A stretch of DNA of 57,089 nt from Desulfobacterales bacterium. Lineage in GTDB: Bacteria > Desulfobacterota > Desulfobacteria > Desulfobacterales > Desulfobacteraceae. A program made the translations under genes and the position numbers. The notes under the pieces are model-generated. The model did no database searches and was not told the DNA's origin. It worked only from the letters and a program-made list of their open reading frames with translations. Below, one piece after another: positions 24,348 to 33,048 of this stretch; within the stretch, counting starts at the first letter, position 1; each line of letters begins with the position of its first letter. The stretch is from NCBI GenBank assembly GCA_022361395.1, contig JAKSAX010000296.1, forward strand, positions 1-57,089, given 5' to 3'.

Positions 24348-25907
24348 CTAACAGGGGTCGGGGTTTAATACGGCCAGGGCGTTTCTCGCGGCATTCTGCT
24401 CGGCCGCTTTCTTGGTTTTGCCTTTTCCCACGGCTTTTATGGTATCCAGAAGCAGGCTGATCTCAAAGGTCTTGTCATGATCCGGCCCCATCTCCTTTTC
24501 AACGGTATACTCGGGAGTTGTGCCGTAATGCTCCTGGGCATATTCCTGGATGGCGCTTTTATAATCCACGGTCCTGCTGGAGACCAGAATCCGCTTTACC
24601 GGATCACCGAACAATTCACCGAGAATCTCTTGGGTTTTGTCAAACCCTGCATCCAGATAAACAGCAGCCACCACCGCCTCAAACGTGTCGGATAAAATGG
24701 AGGGCTTGTCCCCGCCGCCGGACAGGAATTCCCCCTTACCCAGTTTGATAAAACGTCCCAGATCAATGACCCGGGCCATTTTTGCCAGTCCCGGCTCACT
24801 GACCAGGTTAGACCGGAGCTTGGACAACTCCCCCTCCTGCTTGGAGGGATCTCCCTCCATCAGCATCTGCCCCACGCAGAGCCCGAGCACGGCATCCCCT
24901 AAAAACTCAAGACGCTCGTTATCCGCCTCGCAGCTGTCCTGGTTTTCATTCAGGTACGACCTATGACAAAGGGCATTGGACAGGATAGAGGGGTCCTTAA
25001 AGCGGTATTGAAGGTTGTTCTCAAGAAGATCCAGCCGGGGGTGCGCCCTGTGCTCTACAAGCCGGTCGGTCAGCGCCTTGAACACGGATGGACTGACCTT
25101 CAGATCCCCCTTTCCGCTGCCAAGTTCAACCCCTTTATTGAATTCGCCGTGAAAATCGGATCCGCCGGTAGTCAGGAGGTTTTTCTCCTTTGCGATCCCA
25201 GCAAGCGCATCAACCTGACCCTGGTCATGATCCGTATAAAAGACTTCAACCCCCTGCAGTCCGTCCCGGACAAGCAGGTCAATAAAATCTTCCAGTTCGC
25301 CTGCCGCACCAAAGTCCAGCAATCCGGGATGGGCCAGTACCGGCAGGCCGCCTGCATCCAGGATCATCCGGATGGCATCACCGCAGGGAATCTTATACTT
25401 GTCCACATAGGCCGGTTTATTCTTCCCCAGGTACAGGTCAAAGGCCTCCCTGAAGCTGGCGGCATATCCTTTTTCCACCAGGAGCTCGGCAATGTGGGGA
25501 CGGCCTGTCTGATCAGCCCCGAATCGCTCTTCCACCTCAGCCATTGAAATGTCAAAGCCAAGGTCATTAAGCTTGCGGATGATCCTCGGATTCCGTTTTT
25601 CCCGTTCTTCCACGGCCCGGCCCAGCACCCTGTTGAGCCTGCGGTCATAGATGGAAAACCCGTATCCCAGCATATGAACACTGCCGAGAAACCTGTAAGC
25701 CTCCGGCGGGTCGCAGGAAATTTCAACCCCGGTGATAAACTCCAGGGGAAAGGAATGAATGGCGGTGAGAATCTCTTTGATTCCGGCAATGGAATCATGG
25801 TCGGTCAGGGCAATGGCCCTGATGCCATTTTTCTGTGCCAGCTCAAGTACCTGCCGGGGAGACAGGGACCCGTCCGACGCAGTCGAATGTATATGCAGAT
25901 CAATCAA
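24348..25907 (-). CDS. PHP-domain phosphoesterase fused to ribonuclease III
   Basis: 519 residues in one open frame. Residues 1 to ~280 are a complete PHP domain of the TrpH/RNase AM type: DLHIHSTASDGSLSP, ALTDHDS, GVEIS, RPHIAELLV, PVLAHPGLL and TTGGSDFHGE. Residues ~290-519 are a complete RNase III: catalytic NERLEFLGDAVLG, DTFEAVVAAVYLDAG with its essential Glu/Asp, and a C-terminal dsRNA-binding domain (DYKSAIQEYAQ ... KTKKAAEQNAA). RNase III cuts double-stranded pre-rRNA; PHP relatives such as RNase AM trim rRNA 5' ends. The start appears to be TTG without a clear ribosome site. It is downstream of dksA and upstream of the radical-SAM gene. Confidence 0.93.
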   Translation of the reverse strand: MIDLHIHSTASDGSLSPRQVLELAQKNGIRAIALTDHDSIAGIKEILTAIHSFPLEFITGVEISCDPPEAYRFLGSVHMLGYGFSIYDRRLNRVLGRAVEEREKRNPRIIRKLNDLGFDISMAEVEERFGADQTGRPHIAELLVEKGYAASFREAFDLYLGKNKPAYVDKYKIPCGDAIRMILDAGGLPVLAHPGLLDFGAAGELEDFIDLLVRDGLQGVEVFYTDHDQGQVDALAGIAKEKNLLTTGGSDFHGEFNKGVELGSGKGDLKVSPSVFKALTDRLVEHRAHPRLDLLENNLQYRFKDPSILSNALCHRSYLNENQDSCEADNERLEFLGDAVLGLCVGQMLMEGDPSKQEGELSKLRSNLVSEPGLAKMARVIDLGRFIKLGKGEFLSGGGDKPSILSDTFEAVVAAVYLDAGFDKTQEILGELFGDPVKRILVSSRTVDYKSAIQEYAQEHYGTTPEYTVEKEMGPDHDKTFEISLLLDTIKAVGKGKTKKAAEQNAARNALAVLNPDPC

Positions 25908-25920
25908 GGATTATACTACG

Positions 25921-25937
25921 GCCTGTTAAAAACAGGC
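25921..25937 (-). terminator. hairpin between dksA-like gene and the PHP-RNase III gene
   Basis: GCCTGTT and AACAGGC are perfect 7-bp arms around TTT, 20 nt past the dksA-like stop. No U-run follows on the minus strand, so it may be an attenuator or processing site rather than a full terminator. It sits 14 nt before the apparent TTG start of the fusion. Confidence 0.4.
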
Positions 25938-25956
25938 TCACTTTCAAATTATACCC

Positions 25957-26319
25957 TTAGATACCAAGGGCCTTTTCCATATCTTCTTCCCGGGTCTTGC
26001 ACTCAATACACTGGGTGGTAACGGGCCTGGCCTTAAGACGGGCAATGGAGATATCCTCTTCACAGGATTCGCAGCGGCCAAAGGTGCCGTTTTCAATCCG
26101 TACCAGTGTTTTCTTGATCTTTTTGATCAGTTTATGCTCCCTGTCCCGGATTCTCAGTTCAAAACTTCTCTCTGCCTCATGGGAAGCCCTGTCCGTGGGA
26201 TCTGCGAAATTCTCCTTGGGCTTGGTCATGCCGGTAACCGTGCTGTCGGCATGGGAGAGCAGTTCATTTAGTCTATCTGTCAAAAGATTCTTAAAAAAAT
26301 CAAGGTCTTCTTGTTTCAT
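25957..26319 (-). CDS. dksA: DksA/TraR-family zinc-finger regulator
   Basis: 120 residues from the ATG at 26319, which has GGAGG nine bases upstream (the GTG five codons earlier lies over that site). An N-terminal coiled coil (LTDRLNELL ... HEAERSFELRIRDRE) is followed by a C4 zinc finger: CESCEEDIS then TTQCIECK. DksA proteins enter the RNA polymerase secondary channel and, with ppGpp, tune rRNA and amino-acid promoters. Its neighbour processes rRNA, which may be coincidental. Confidence 0.9.
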   Translation of the reverse strand: MKQEDLDFFKNLLTDRLNELLSHADSTVTGMTKPKENFADPTDRASHEAERSFELRIRDREHKLIKKIKKTLVRIENGTFGRCESCEEDISIARLKARPVTTQCIECKTREEDMEKALGI

Positions 26320-26574
26320 GGCAATGTCCTCCACTTATGTATGCAACTTCCAGCGCATCAGAAACAAGTATTATACCAGATTATTACCCAAAGTAAAGTC
26401 TTTCGCAAGCGGCCTGTCGATTAAACCCATTGAAACATTAAAAATGTATTAGCCCGGATATTTCGGGTTAGGCTCGGCATGTATTAAAGCTCAAAACCTA
26501 ATACAATTGCAGTGGTATGCCCGCCCGGATTTTAAAACCAATAACCATGCGCATATATATAAATTCAACAGCAG

Positions 26575-29043
26575 TCATAATTTTTTCATGCAGCATTTTT
26601 TATACTTCTTCCTGCTGCCACAGGGACACTTCTCGTTCTTCCCGATTTTTATCAGTGAAATGCCGGGGTCAACTATTTCGGAATATTTGATTGGAGCCAG
26701 ATCTGATCCCGTTTTTTTAAGCAGCTCAAAGTGCCTTTCCATGTAGTTGTCCAGGATTTCTTCTGCGGAAACCTGCATATCCTTACAGATCAAGGGACGT
26801 TTCAGGTATGGCCGGCCTTTTTCCAACCATCCAAGGGCTGATTTAGGCTCACCGTTCTCCTCTTCCATACCAGCCAGAGCCCAATATGCTTCAATATAAA
26901 AAGGCCCGTGTTTGATTGCCGCCGTGTATTGCTCCCGGGCAAAAAAATACTGACCTGCACCTTTATAAGCATTGCCAAGACCGATACGATGCTCCGGATT
27001 TTTTGGTTTTTTGCTGATGTGTTTCTTATACAGGGCGATTCCGTCATTCATAGACATGGGTTTGCCCATAAAAGCGGTATTCATTATTTTAACGGCACCC
27101 GGAATCGTATCATCTTCCTCTTTCCCGTCTCCTGTCAATCGTATTGCCTCAGTCATAACCACTAATGAGCCCCTGGTAGTAATGTCAAACTCACTTATCC
27201 GGTCACATGAGATACAAGTCAGTTCCTCTGCAACATAGGCCTTCCCATCATGAAAGACGTAAACATTGCAGCACTCATACCTGCTGATATCTCCGCAGTT
27301 CCGGCATTCCAGTTCAAGAGAAACCACCGGCAAGGGCTGGTCAGAATCAAGCAAGTCAAGAATATTATCAACACGATTCGCCTTAATAGAACGCAATACC
27401 TCCTGAACACTTGAATCCGCCTCGCCTGCAAAGGTTTTGACAATCACATAAAGCTCATCAACACCCGGCTGATTTTTTCCGACCTTGTGCTCAAGCCGCG
27501 CCAACGCCTTCTGGCTCACAAGACTCCTGCAGGTTTCCAATGTGTCTGCCGGGTAAGCGCGAATAAACAGGTCAAAATTTGCATTCAAAAAGGTATCGGC
27601 TGCAAGGCTGTCAACGATCCTGATAACCTCAAGAACTTCCAGGAGCATAAATTCGGGAACCTCCTGAACCAGGGGATCAAGCGCGATTATAAAATCATCT
27701 CCCAATCCTGCGGCCGCCAGTCTTAATGCTGTATAAAATTCATCGCTCCCATGGGAAACCGCGGGCAAAAACACCTTTGCGACAAAAGGGGCAAACAGGG
27801 GATTGGGAAACTTCACCATTAACTTCAGAATATTTGTCATGGCCTCAGTACCCGATCCGTCTTTTTCTAACTTTTTAAGGCTGATCTCCATGGCCTTACC
27901 CAAGATGAATTCGATCTCTTCAGATGGCGAATTCTCCAGGCGGGCATGAACCTGTTCCAGAAACGGCTCCGGCAGGTCACCCTGGCAAAGCAGTTCGACG
28001 ACTTCCCCACCGGGTATATCCAACTCTTTATTACACGGTTTTTGACGGCACTGCCATAACAGAGCACCAAAAACACCTGCAACCCCGATTTCCAGTTCAC
28101 TGCCATTCAACCGTTTTTTTATTTCACCATCTTCCAGCAATGATTTGATTACCTTGAACCGGGCAGACTTAGGACTTTGGTCCAGACAATCAATGAGTTC
28201 TGGTATTTCCAGTGGTTCATCTGATTGAATAATTTTACGAAAAAAATCAAACAGAGATTCAGCACCCCAGGTATCTTCGTAAAACTGGTCGAGGACCTGC
28301 GAAAAAGAACGGACATGGCCCTCTTCAATCCTGAAAAAGAGGTTCATCTCGAACGCCCCCTCCTTTTCAAAATCTTCCGGCACCAGTGCACACCTTAAAT
28401 CGGAACAAAATTTATAAAAACCAATCTCCTCCTCATCATAAGCAGTAATCAGATAGTTGAGATACAGCTTTGCCGGTAAGTCTGCACCCGGAGGGTTTAA
28501 ATGAAAGGCAGCTGAAAGAACATTTTTCAACACCCACTCATGCCGGGGGGATATATCTAAGGAGTCACCCAGTTCCGTGAAGCGGGGAAAGGTTTCTTCA
28601 AAAAGCCTCTGTTTTAATTCCTCTGACAAGTACGCATAGTACTTTAACCAGGAAAATGCATCAGTGGGTTCGGAAGCTCTTGACAGGGATTCATTGATTT
28701 TCCCCGTTATGTATTTTTGAAACTGTTCCGGGGCAACGGCATTGAAGATACCGGCCACAATTTCTGACCGCCCCGGTGAAGAAGTTTCATCCATAAGCGA
28801 CTCAATATCAGAAGCCACAGTGGCAAAGGCGTCAGCCGGAACCTGCTCAAGCATATTGAATCTCAGCAGGCGGTCTCCGTTTTCCAGCACACCTTTCAGA
28901 AATTCGGGGGTAAATACCTGCTGCTCTATTTTATCTGCCGTTCTGCGGTTAAAATGCTTTAAGTCTTCATATTTTCTGAGAATAAACTCAGCAAACAGAG
29001 GGTGCTGAAACTCACCTCTTTTAAGTATGGCTTCAATATCCAT
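26575..29043 (-). CDS. large helical-repeat protein with C-terminal SEC-C zinc motif
   Basis: 822 residues, function unknown. Most is alpha-helical and resembles HEAT/TPR-like repeats. A four-cysteine knuckle set lies around residues 595-630 (LECRNCGD, ELTCISCDR). TPR-like helices follow (HRIGLGNAYKGAGQYFFAREQY). The C-terminal ~20 residues are a SEC-C motif: GKNEKCPCGSRKKYKKCC. SEC-C motifs bind zinc and occur in SecA and in many uncharacterised proteins. It is monocistronic, somewhat AT-richer than its neighbours, and has a dispersed repeat about 70 bp upstream, so acquisition is possible. Confidence 0.8.
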   Translation of the reverse strand: MDIEAILKRGEFQHPLFAEFILRKYEDLKHFNRRTADKIEQQVFTPEFLKGVLENGDRLLRFNMLEQVPADAFATVASDIESLMDETSSPGRSEIVAGIFNAVAPEQFQKYITGKINESLSRASEPTDAFSWLKYYAYLSEELKQRLFEETFPRFTELGDSLDISPRHEWVLKNVLSAAFHLNPPGADLPAKLYLNYLITAYDEEEIGFYKFCSDLRCALVPEDFEKEGAFEMNLFFRIEEGHVRSFSQVLDQFYEDTWGAESLFDFFRKIIQSDEPLEIPELIDCLDQSPKSARFKVIKSLLEDGEIKKRLNGSELEIGVAGVFGALLWQCRQKPCNKELDIPGGEVVELLCQGDLPEPFLEQVHARLENSPSEEIEFILGKAMEISLKKLEKDGSGTEAMTNILKLMVKFPNPLFAPFVAKVFLPAVSHGSDEFYTALRLAAAGLGDDFIIALDPLVQEVPEFMLLEVLEVIRIVDSLAADTFLNANFDLFIRAYPADTLETCRSLVSQKALARLEHKVGKNQPGVDELYVIVKTFAGEADSSVQEVLRSIKANRVDNILDLLDSDQPLPVVSLELECRNCGDISRYECCNVYVFHDGKAYVAEELTCISCDRISEFDITTRGSLVVMTEAIRLTGDGKEEDDTIPGAVKIMNTAFMGKPMSMNDGIALYKKHISKKPKNPEHRIGLGNAYKGAGQYFFAREQYTAAIKHGPFYIEAYWALAGMEEENGEPKSALGWLEKGRPYLKRPLICKDMQVSAEEILDNYMERHFELLKKTGSDLAPIKYSEIVDPGISLIKIGKNEKCPCGSRKKYKKCCMKKL

Positions 29044-29111
29044 TGATTATTTTTCCCCTAATATAAGTTCCAGCCAGTTTAACGAAGGTATCATATTCTT
29101 CAATGTAAAAT

Positions 29112-29208
29112 CTTAGGGATCGCGCAAAAATAACTTCACATAGTCTGTTTATAAAAACCCTTAAAACATTGGGTATTTTGCAAACAGAATGTGAACTAAT
29201 TCTTACGC
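29112..29208 (+). repeat. dispersed ~93-bp repeat, copy A
   Basis: From CTTAGGGATCGCGCAAAAAT to GTGAACTAATTCTT. It matches 53399-53491 in the same orientation at roughly 85 percent by eye. The start (TTAGGG..CG.GCAAAAATAA) looks like an insertion-sequence end. No transposase is near either copy. Confidence 0.7.
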
Positions 29209-29287
29209 GCCCCTTTAACATTAGCAAATGCCACAAAACTTTTCTTTTTGAAAGGATTAGAGATCTAAACTTTTGCCTGCACACTTG

Positions 29288-30571
29288 TTATTGCGACTTC
29301 TTTTCAGGAATATCCAGGTCAAACAACTGGCGGGTGACGTTCAGGTATAGGGAGTCATCCCGGTGGTCCCCGGTGTTGCGCAGGAAACGGATGGGATCGT
29401 GGATGGCCCGGGTGGCAATGGCGCGGGTCATCCTGCGGATGGCCTCTATATCTTTTTCAGGCAGGTGGGAGAGACCTGGGAGGGTTTTGTTAAATTCCAT
29501 GTCCACTATGGAGGTCATCTTGTCGTTGATGGCCTTTATGGTGGGGACAACGGCAAGGCTGTCCAGCCACTTCCTGAAGGTTACCAGGGCCTCCTCAACA
29601 AACCGGTTGGCTTTGACGGTCTCCTGTTCCCGCTGCTGGATGTTGGTTTCCACAATGTTTTTCAGGTCGTCAATATCATAGACATATGCATTGGAAACCT
29701 TGTTGATCCTGGGATCGATATCCCTGGGCACGGCAATGTCGATGAAGAAGATGGTGTTGTGGTTTCTCTTCTTCATGGCCTGTTTAACCTGGTCCCGGGT
29801 CAGGACATAATCTGTGGCACCTGTGGAGCTGATGATAATGTCCACCTCGGACAGGGCATCCACCCTTTCCTCGTACTGGACCGCTTTTCCGTTGAACTTC
29901 TGTGCCAGGGTCAGGGCGTTTTTAAAGGTCCGGTTGGCCACGACGATGCTCTTTACGTTGTGGGTCATCAGATGTTCCACCGCAAGTTCGGCCATCTCGC
30001 CTGCGCCCAGCAGCATGACGCTTTTGGTGGACAGGTCTGAAAAAATCTTGTTGGCCAGTTCTATGGCAGCGTAGGAAATGGACACGGCATTGTCACCGAT
30101 GCCGGTCTCCTTTCTCACCCGTTTGGCCACTGAAAAGGACTTGTGCATCATCCGGTTGAGCAGGACACCGGAGGCCCCCACTTTGGTGGCGGCCTTGTAG
30201 GCCTGCTTCACCTGGCCAAGGATCTGGGGTTCGCCCACCATCATGGAATCCAGGCTGGCAGCCACACAGAACATATGGCGGATGGCCTCATCCCCCTGGT
30301 AGATATAAAGACATGACCTGAACTCTGACACGGGCAGGTTCTTATGCCCGGAGATAAACTCAATCACCTGTTCAATCTGGTCCCCTGTTTCCGGGATATA
30401 GAGGATCTCCATCCGGTTACAGGTTGAAAACACAAGGCCCTCCTTTATCCCGGGGTCCTGTTTCAGGTGTTCAAGTGCTGCCAGGGTCTCATCAGAGGTA
30501 AAGGAGAGCTTTTCCCTGACTTCCACCGGGGCTGTTTTATGGTTGGCGCCGATAAGTATAATTTGTGACAT
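29288..30571 (-). CDS. hemA: glutamyl-tRNA reductase
   Basis: 427 residues from the ATG at 30571, where the family start (SQIILIGANHKTAPVEVRE) begins. Catalytic cysteine in VFSTCNRMEIL, substrate-site GEPQILGQVKQAY, NADPH-binding LGAGEMAELA and the C-terminal dimerisation helices are intact. It reduces glutamyl-tRNA to glutamate-1-semialdehyde, the first committed tetrapyrrole step. It follows the CcsA/HemX-like gene by 10 bp. Feeds haem, sirohaem and corrinoids. Confidence 0.96.
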   Translation of the reverse strand: MSQIILIGANHKTAPVEVREKLSFTSDETLAALEHLKQDPGIKEGLVFSTCNRMEILYIPETGDQIEQVIEFISGHKNLPVSEFRSCLYIYQGDEAIRHMFCVAASLDSMMVGEPQILGQVKQAYKAATKVGASGVLLNRMMHKSFSVAKRVRKETGIGDNAVSISYAAIELANKIFSDLSTKSVMLLGAGEMAELAVEHLMTHNVKSIVVANRTFKNALTLAQKFNGKAVQYEERVDALSEVDIIISSTGATDYVLTRDQVKQAMKKRNHNTIFFIDIAVPRDIDPRINKVSNAYVYDIDDLKNIVETNIQQREQETVKANRFVEEALVTFRKWLDSLAVVPTIKAINDKMTSIVDMEFNKTLPGLSHLPEKDIEAIRRMTRAIATRAIHDPIRFLRNTGDHRDDSLYLNVTRQLFDLDIPEKKSQ

Positions 30572-30581
30572 GGTTATTTCG

Positions 30582-31409
30582 CTATTTTGTAAAGGCTTGG
30601 TGGTGTCCGCCAAGGATCAGGTTAACCCCCAGAAAGGTAAAAATAATGATGGCAAACCCGACAATGGACATGATGGCGGATCTGCGCCCGCGCCATCCGG
30701 AGTAAAGCCTCAGATGCAGCAGTGCCGCATAAACCACCCAGGTTCCAACGGAAAAAATCTCCTTGAGATCCCAGCTCCAGAACTTCCCCCATATGGTTTT
30801 GGCATAGATGAATCCAGTGACAAGACCGAAGGTCAGCAGGGCAAAGCCCGTGGTAATACAGGTGTAGGAAACAAGGTCCAGAAAATCCAGCGACGGCAGC
30901 CGTTTAAAAAAGAAACCGGGATTTTTACTCTTGATTCCCATCTCCTGGATCAGGTAGAGGATGCCGGCACCGCAGGCGAGCCCCAGGGCTGCCTCTCCGG
31001 TGAACACCAGGATGATGTGCGCAAAAAACCAGAATCCCTTCAGGATCTTATCCGGTTCCACCGGGGTATCCGGGATCACCACCACGGCCAGCATGAGAAG
31101 GGAAATCATGCCTGCGGCAAACACACCCAGTATTTTCAGGTTAAACCGGTACTGGACATAGATGAACATGGCACCGAAGGTCAGGGCTGCCATGGACAGG
31201 CTCTGGACAAGGTTATGGATGGGAAGCCCCCTGGTGTCTATGCCGGTGAGAACCACGCTGGCCAAGTGAATGGCCACGGCCACAACCATGAATCCGAACG
31301 AAATTTTCTGGATTCTGTCCTTCTGGTGAAACAGATAACAGATGTATCCTGCCATACTTATAAAATACAACAGGGCAGCCCCTTGCAGGAGAATATTAGA
31401 AAGATTCAT
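30582..31409 (-). CDS. CcsA/HemX-like cytochrome c assembly protein
   Basis: 275 residues, about eight membrane helices. The haem-handling motif near residues 225-240 reads WGKFWSWDLKEIFS, the WWD-type signature of CcsA/ResC/CcmC proteins. Next to hemA such genes are often called hemX and thought to modulate HemA or support cytochrome c assembly. The operon order cysG-like, ccsA, hemA supports a tetrapyrrole role. Confidence 0.88.
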   Translation of the reverse strand: MNLSNILLQGAALLYFISMAGYICYLFHQKDRIQKISFGFMVVAVAIHLASVVLTGIDTRGLPIHNLVQSLSMAALTFGAMFIYVQYRFNLKILGVFAAGMISLLMLAVVVIPDTPVEPDKILKGFWFFAHIILVFTGEAALGLACGAGILYLIQEMGIKSKNPGFFFKRLPSLDFLDLVSYTCITTGFALLTFGLVTGFIYAKTIWGKFWSWDLKEIFSVGTWVVYAALLHLRLYSGWRGRRSAIMSIVGFAIIIFTFLGVNLILGGHHQAFTK

Positions 31410-31444
31410 TTATATCACAACTCCTCGTTACGGCACCCCAGGTC

Positions 31445-32107
31445 TCAGCCTGATCGGGCCGTCAGCTCATCAAAGGTGAATTCATCACCCAGCACCTGTT
31501 TTAAAACCCCATTCACCCCGTTCTTGTCCCCTGCGGCGATTAAAGCCGGAAGATCAGAATCCACCAGGGCAGTGAATATTTCCTTATGCCCGTCGGGATC
31601 ATGCCCCCGGGCCAGCATTTCTTTTCTGACATTGGCCATGAGAGTGAGCATCACCCCATACTCAAGGCCAAACTCGGCGCTGAGCTGCCGCCTCAGTTTT
31701 CTGGCCAGGGCCGGACTTGCCCCGCAGGTGGATATGGCAATCATCAGATCCCCCTGTTTCACCGTTGAGGGAAGGATAAAGTCCCCCTTGTCCCTGCCGT
31801 CTGCAATATTGCAGAGGATATTCCTCTCCCGGGCCGCATCCCGGACCCAGGCATTCAGCTCAACACTGTCTGTGGCGGCAAATACCAGGCCGGCCCCTTC
31901 AAGGTCTGACAGGTCAAACTCTTTTTTGTCCAGACAGATATCCCCTCCGGAAGCAGCCTCCAGCTCAGGGGTGAATCCCAGGCTGACCACACGGACCTGC
32001 GCGCCGGCCCCGGCAAGCCCGAAAGCCTTGCGTGCCCCCACCTTTCCGCCGCCAACCACCAGGCAGGATTTCCCCTGTACATCAAGAAATATGGGATAGT
32101 AACTCAT
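31445..32107 (-). CDS. precorrin-2 dehydrogenase / sirohydrochlorin ferrochelatase domain (CysG N-terminal type)
   Basis: About 220 residues, matching the N-terminal half of CysG or Met8p. It starts YYPIFLDVQGKSCLVVGGGK with the NAD-binding GGGKVGARKA; the central domain has IADGRDKGDFILP and ISTCGASPALARKLRRQL. It makes sirohaem from precorrin-2, needed for sulfite reductase. I give the ATG at 32107; a TTG at 32119 has a better-placed AAGGA and is an alternative. First gene of the tetrapyrrole operon. Confidence 0.92.
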   Translation of the reverse strand: MSYYPIFLDVQGKSCLVVGGGKVGARKAFGLAGAGAQVRVVSLGFTPELEAASGGDICLDKKEFDLSDLEGAGLVFAATDSVELNAWVRDAARERNILCNIADGRDKGDFILPSTVKQGDLMIAISTCGASPALARKLRRQLSAEFGLEYGVMLTLMANVRKEMLARGHDPDGHKEIFTALVDSDLPALIAAGDKNGVNGVLKQVLGDEFTFDELTARSG

Positions 32108-32200
32108 AAACCCGTTCAATTCATTCCTTGTTTGAATAAAGGATTTAATATATATTGTCCCCTGAGTTTTTTCAATATTTATTCATTTTGAGGGGCTGCC

Positions 32201-33046
32201 GTGATCATTGACTCCCATACCCATCTCTTTCCGGAACCGGTAAAAAAAGACAGGTCTGTATACTTTAAAAACGAACCGGAGTTCAAACTCCTTTACAACT
32301 CTCCGAAGTCCAGAATCACAAGTGTTGACGAACTGCTGGCCGCCATGGACAAACACCGGGTGGACATCTCGGTGGTCAGCGGATTCCCCTGGAGAAATCC
32401 CGACTATGCAAGGCTGAACAACGATGCAGTGATTGAGGCGGTAAATGCCCATCCGGACCGGATACGGGGACTGGCCTGCTTTGACCTGGCCTGGGAAGGG
32501 GCGGCCGGTGAAGCTGAAAGATGCATTGATGAAGGGCTGTCCGGCGTCGGAGAGCTGGCCTTTTACCTGTCAGGCATTGATGCCAATGCCATCCGGATAC
32601 TGGAGCCGGTCATGGATATGCTGAGGGAAAAGGGCAACAAACCCTGTATGATCCACACCAATGAACCCCTGGGCCACCCCTACCCCGGGAAAACCCCGGT
32701 CACCCTTGAGCAGATCGACGGCCTGGCCAGGGCATTCCCTGACAACAAGATCATCCTGGCCCACTGGGGCGGGGGCATCTTTTTTTACAATATCATGAAA
32801 AAACAGATGAAAGAGCGGCTGAAAAACATCTGGTATGATACGGCGGCCTCGGTCTTCCTTTATGACCCGGCCATCTATGATATGGCAAAGGCAGCAGGGG
32901 TTCTGGACAGGATATTGTTTGGAACGGATTACCCACTTCTGACGCCGGAAAGATACTACAAAGACCTGGACAATTCCAATCTCACAGAAGAGGAAAAGGC
33001 AATGGTGCTGGGCAACAATGCCCGGGCCCTTTACAACGGGTTGTAA
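32201..33046 (+). CDS. amidohydrolase (TIM-barrel, amidohydrolase_2 type)
   Basis: 281 residues from a GTG with GAGGGG upstream. Metal-binding DSHTHLF, a second histidine in IHTNEP, a third in LAHWGGG and the late aspartate in FGTDYPLL place it in the ACMSD-like amidohydrolase group, which hydrolyses or decarboxylates small cyclic or carboxylated substrates. Substrate unknown. It converges with phoR, stop to stop 2 bp apart, so no functional link is implied. Confidence 0.87.
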   Translation: MIIDSHTHLFPEPVKKDRSVYFKNEPEFKLLYNSPKSRITSVDELLAAMDKHRVDISVVSGFPWRNPDYARLNNDAVIEAVNAHPDRIRGLACFDLAWEGAAGEAERCIDEGLSGVGELAFYLSGIDANAIRILEPVMDMLREKGNKPCMIHTNEPLGHPYPGKTPVTLEQIDGLARAFPDNKIILAHWGGGIFFYNIMKKQMKERLKNIWYDTAASVFLYDPAIYDMAKAAGVLDRILFGTDYPLLTPERYYKDLDNSNLTEEEKAMVLGNNARALYNGL

Positions 33047-33048
33047 GA

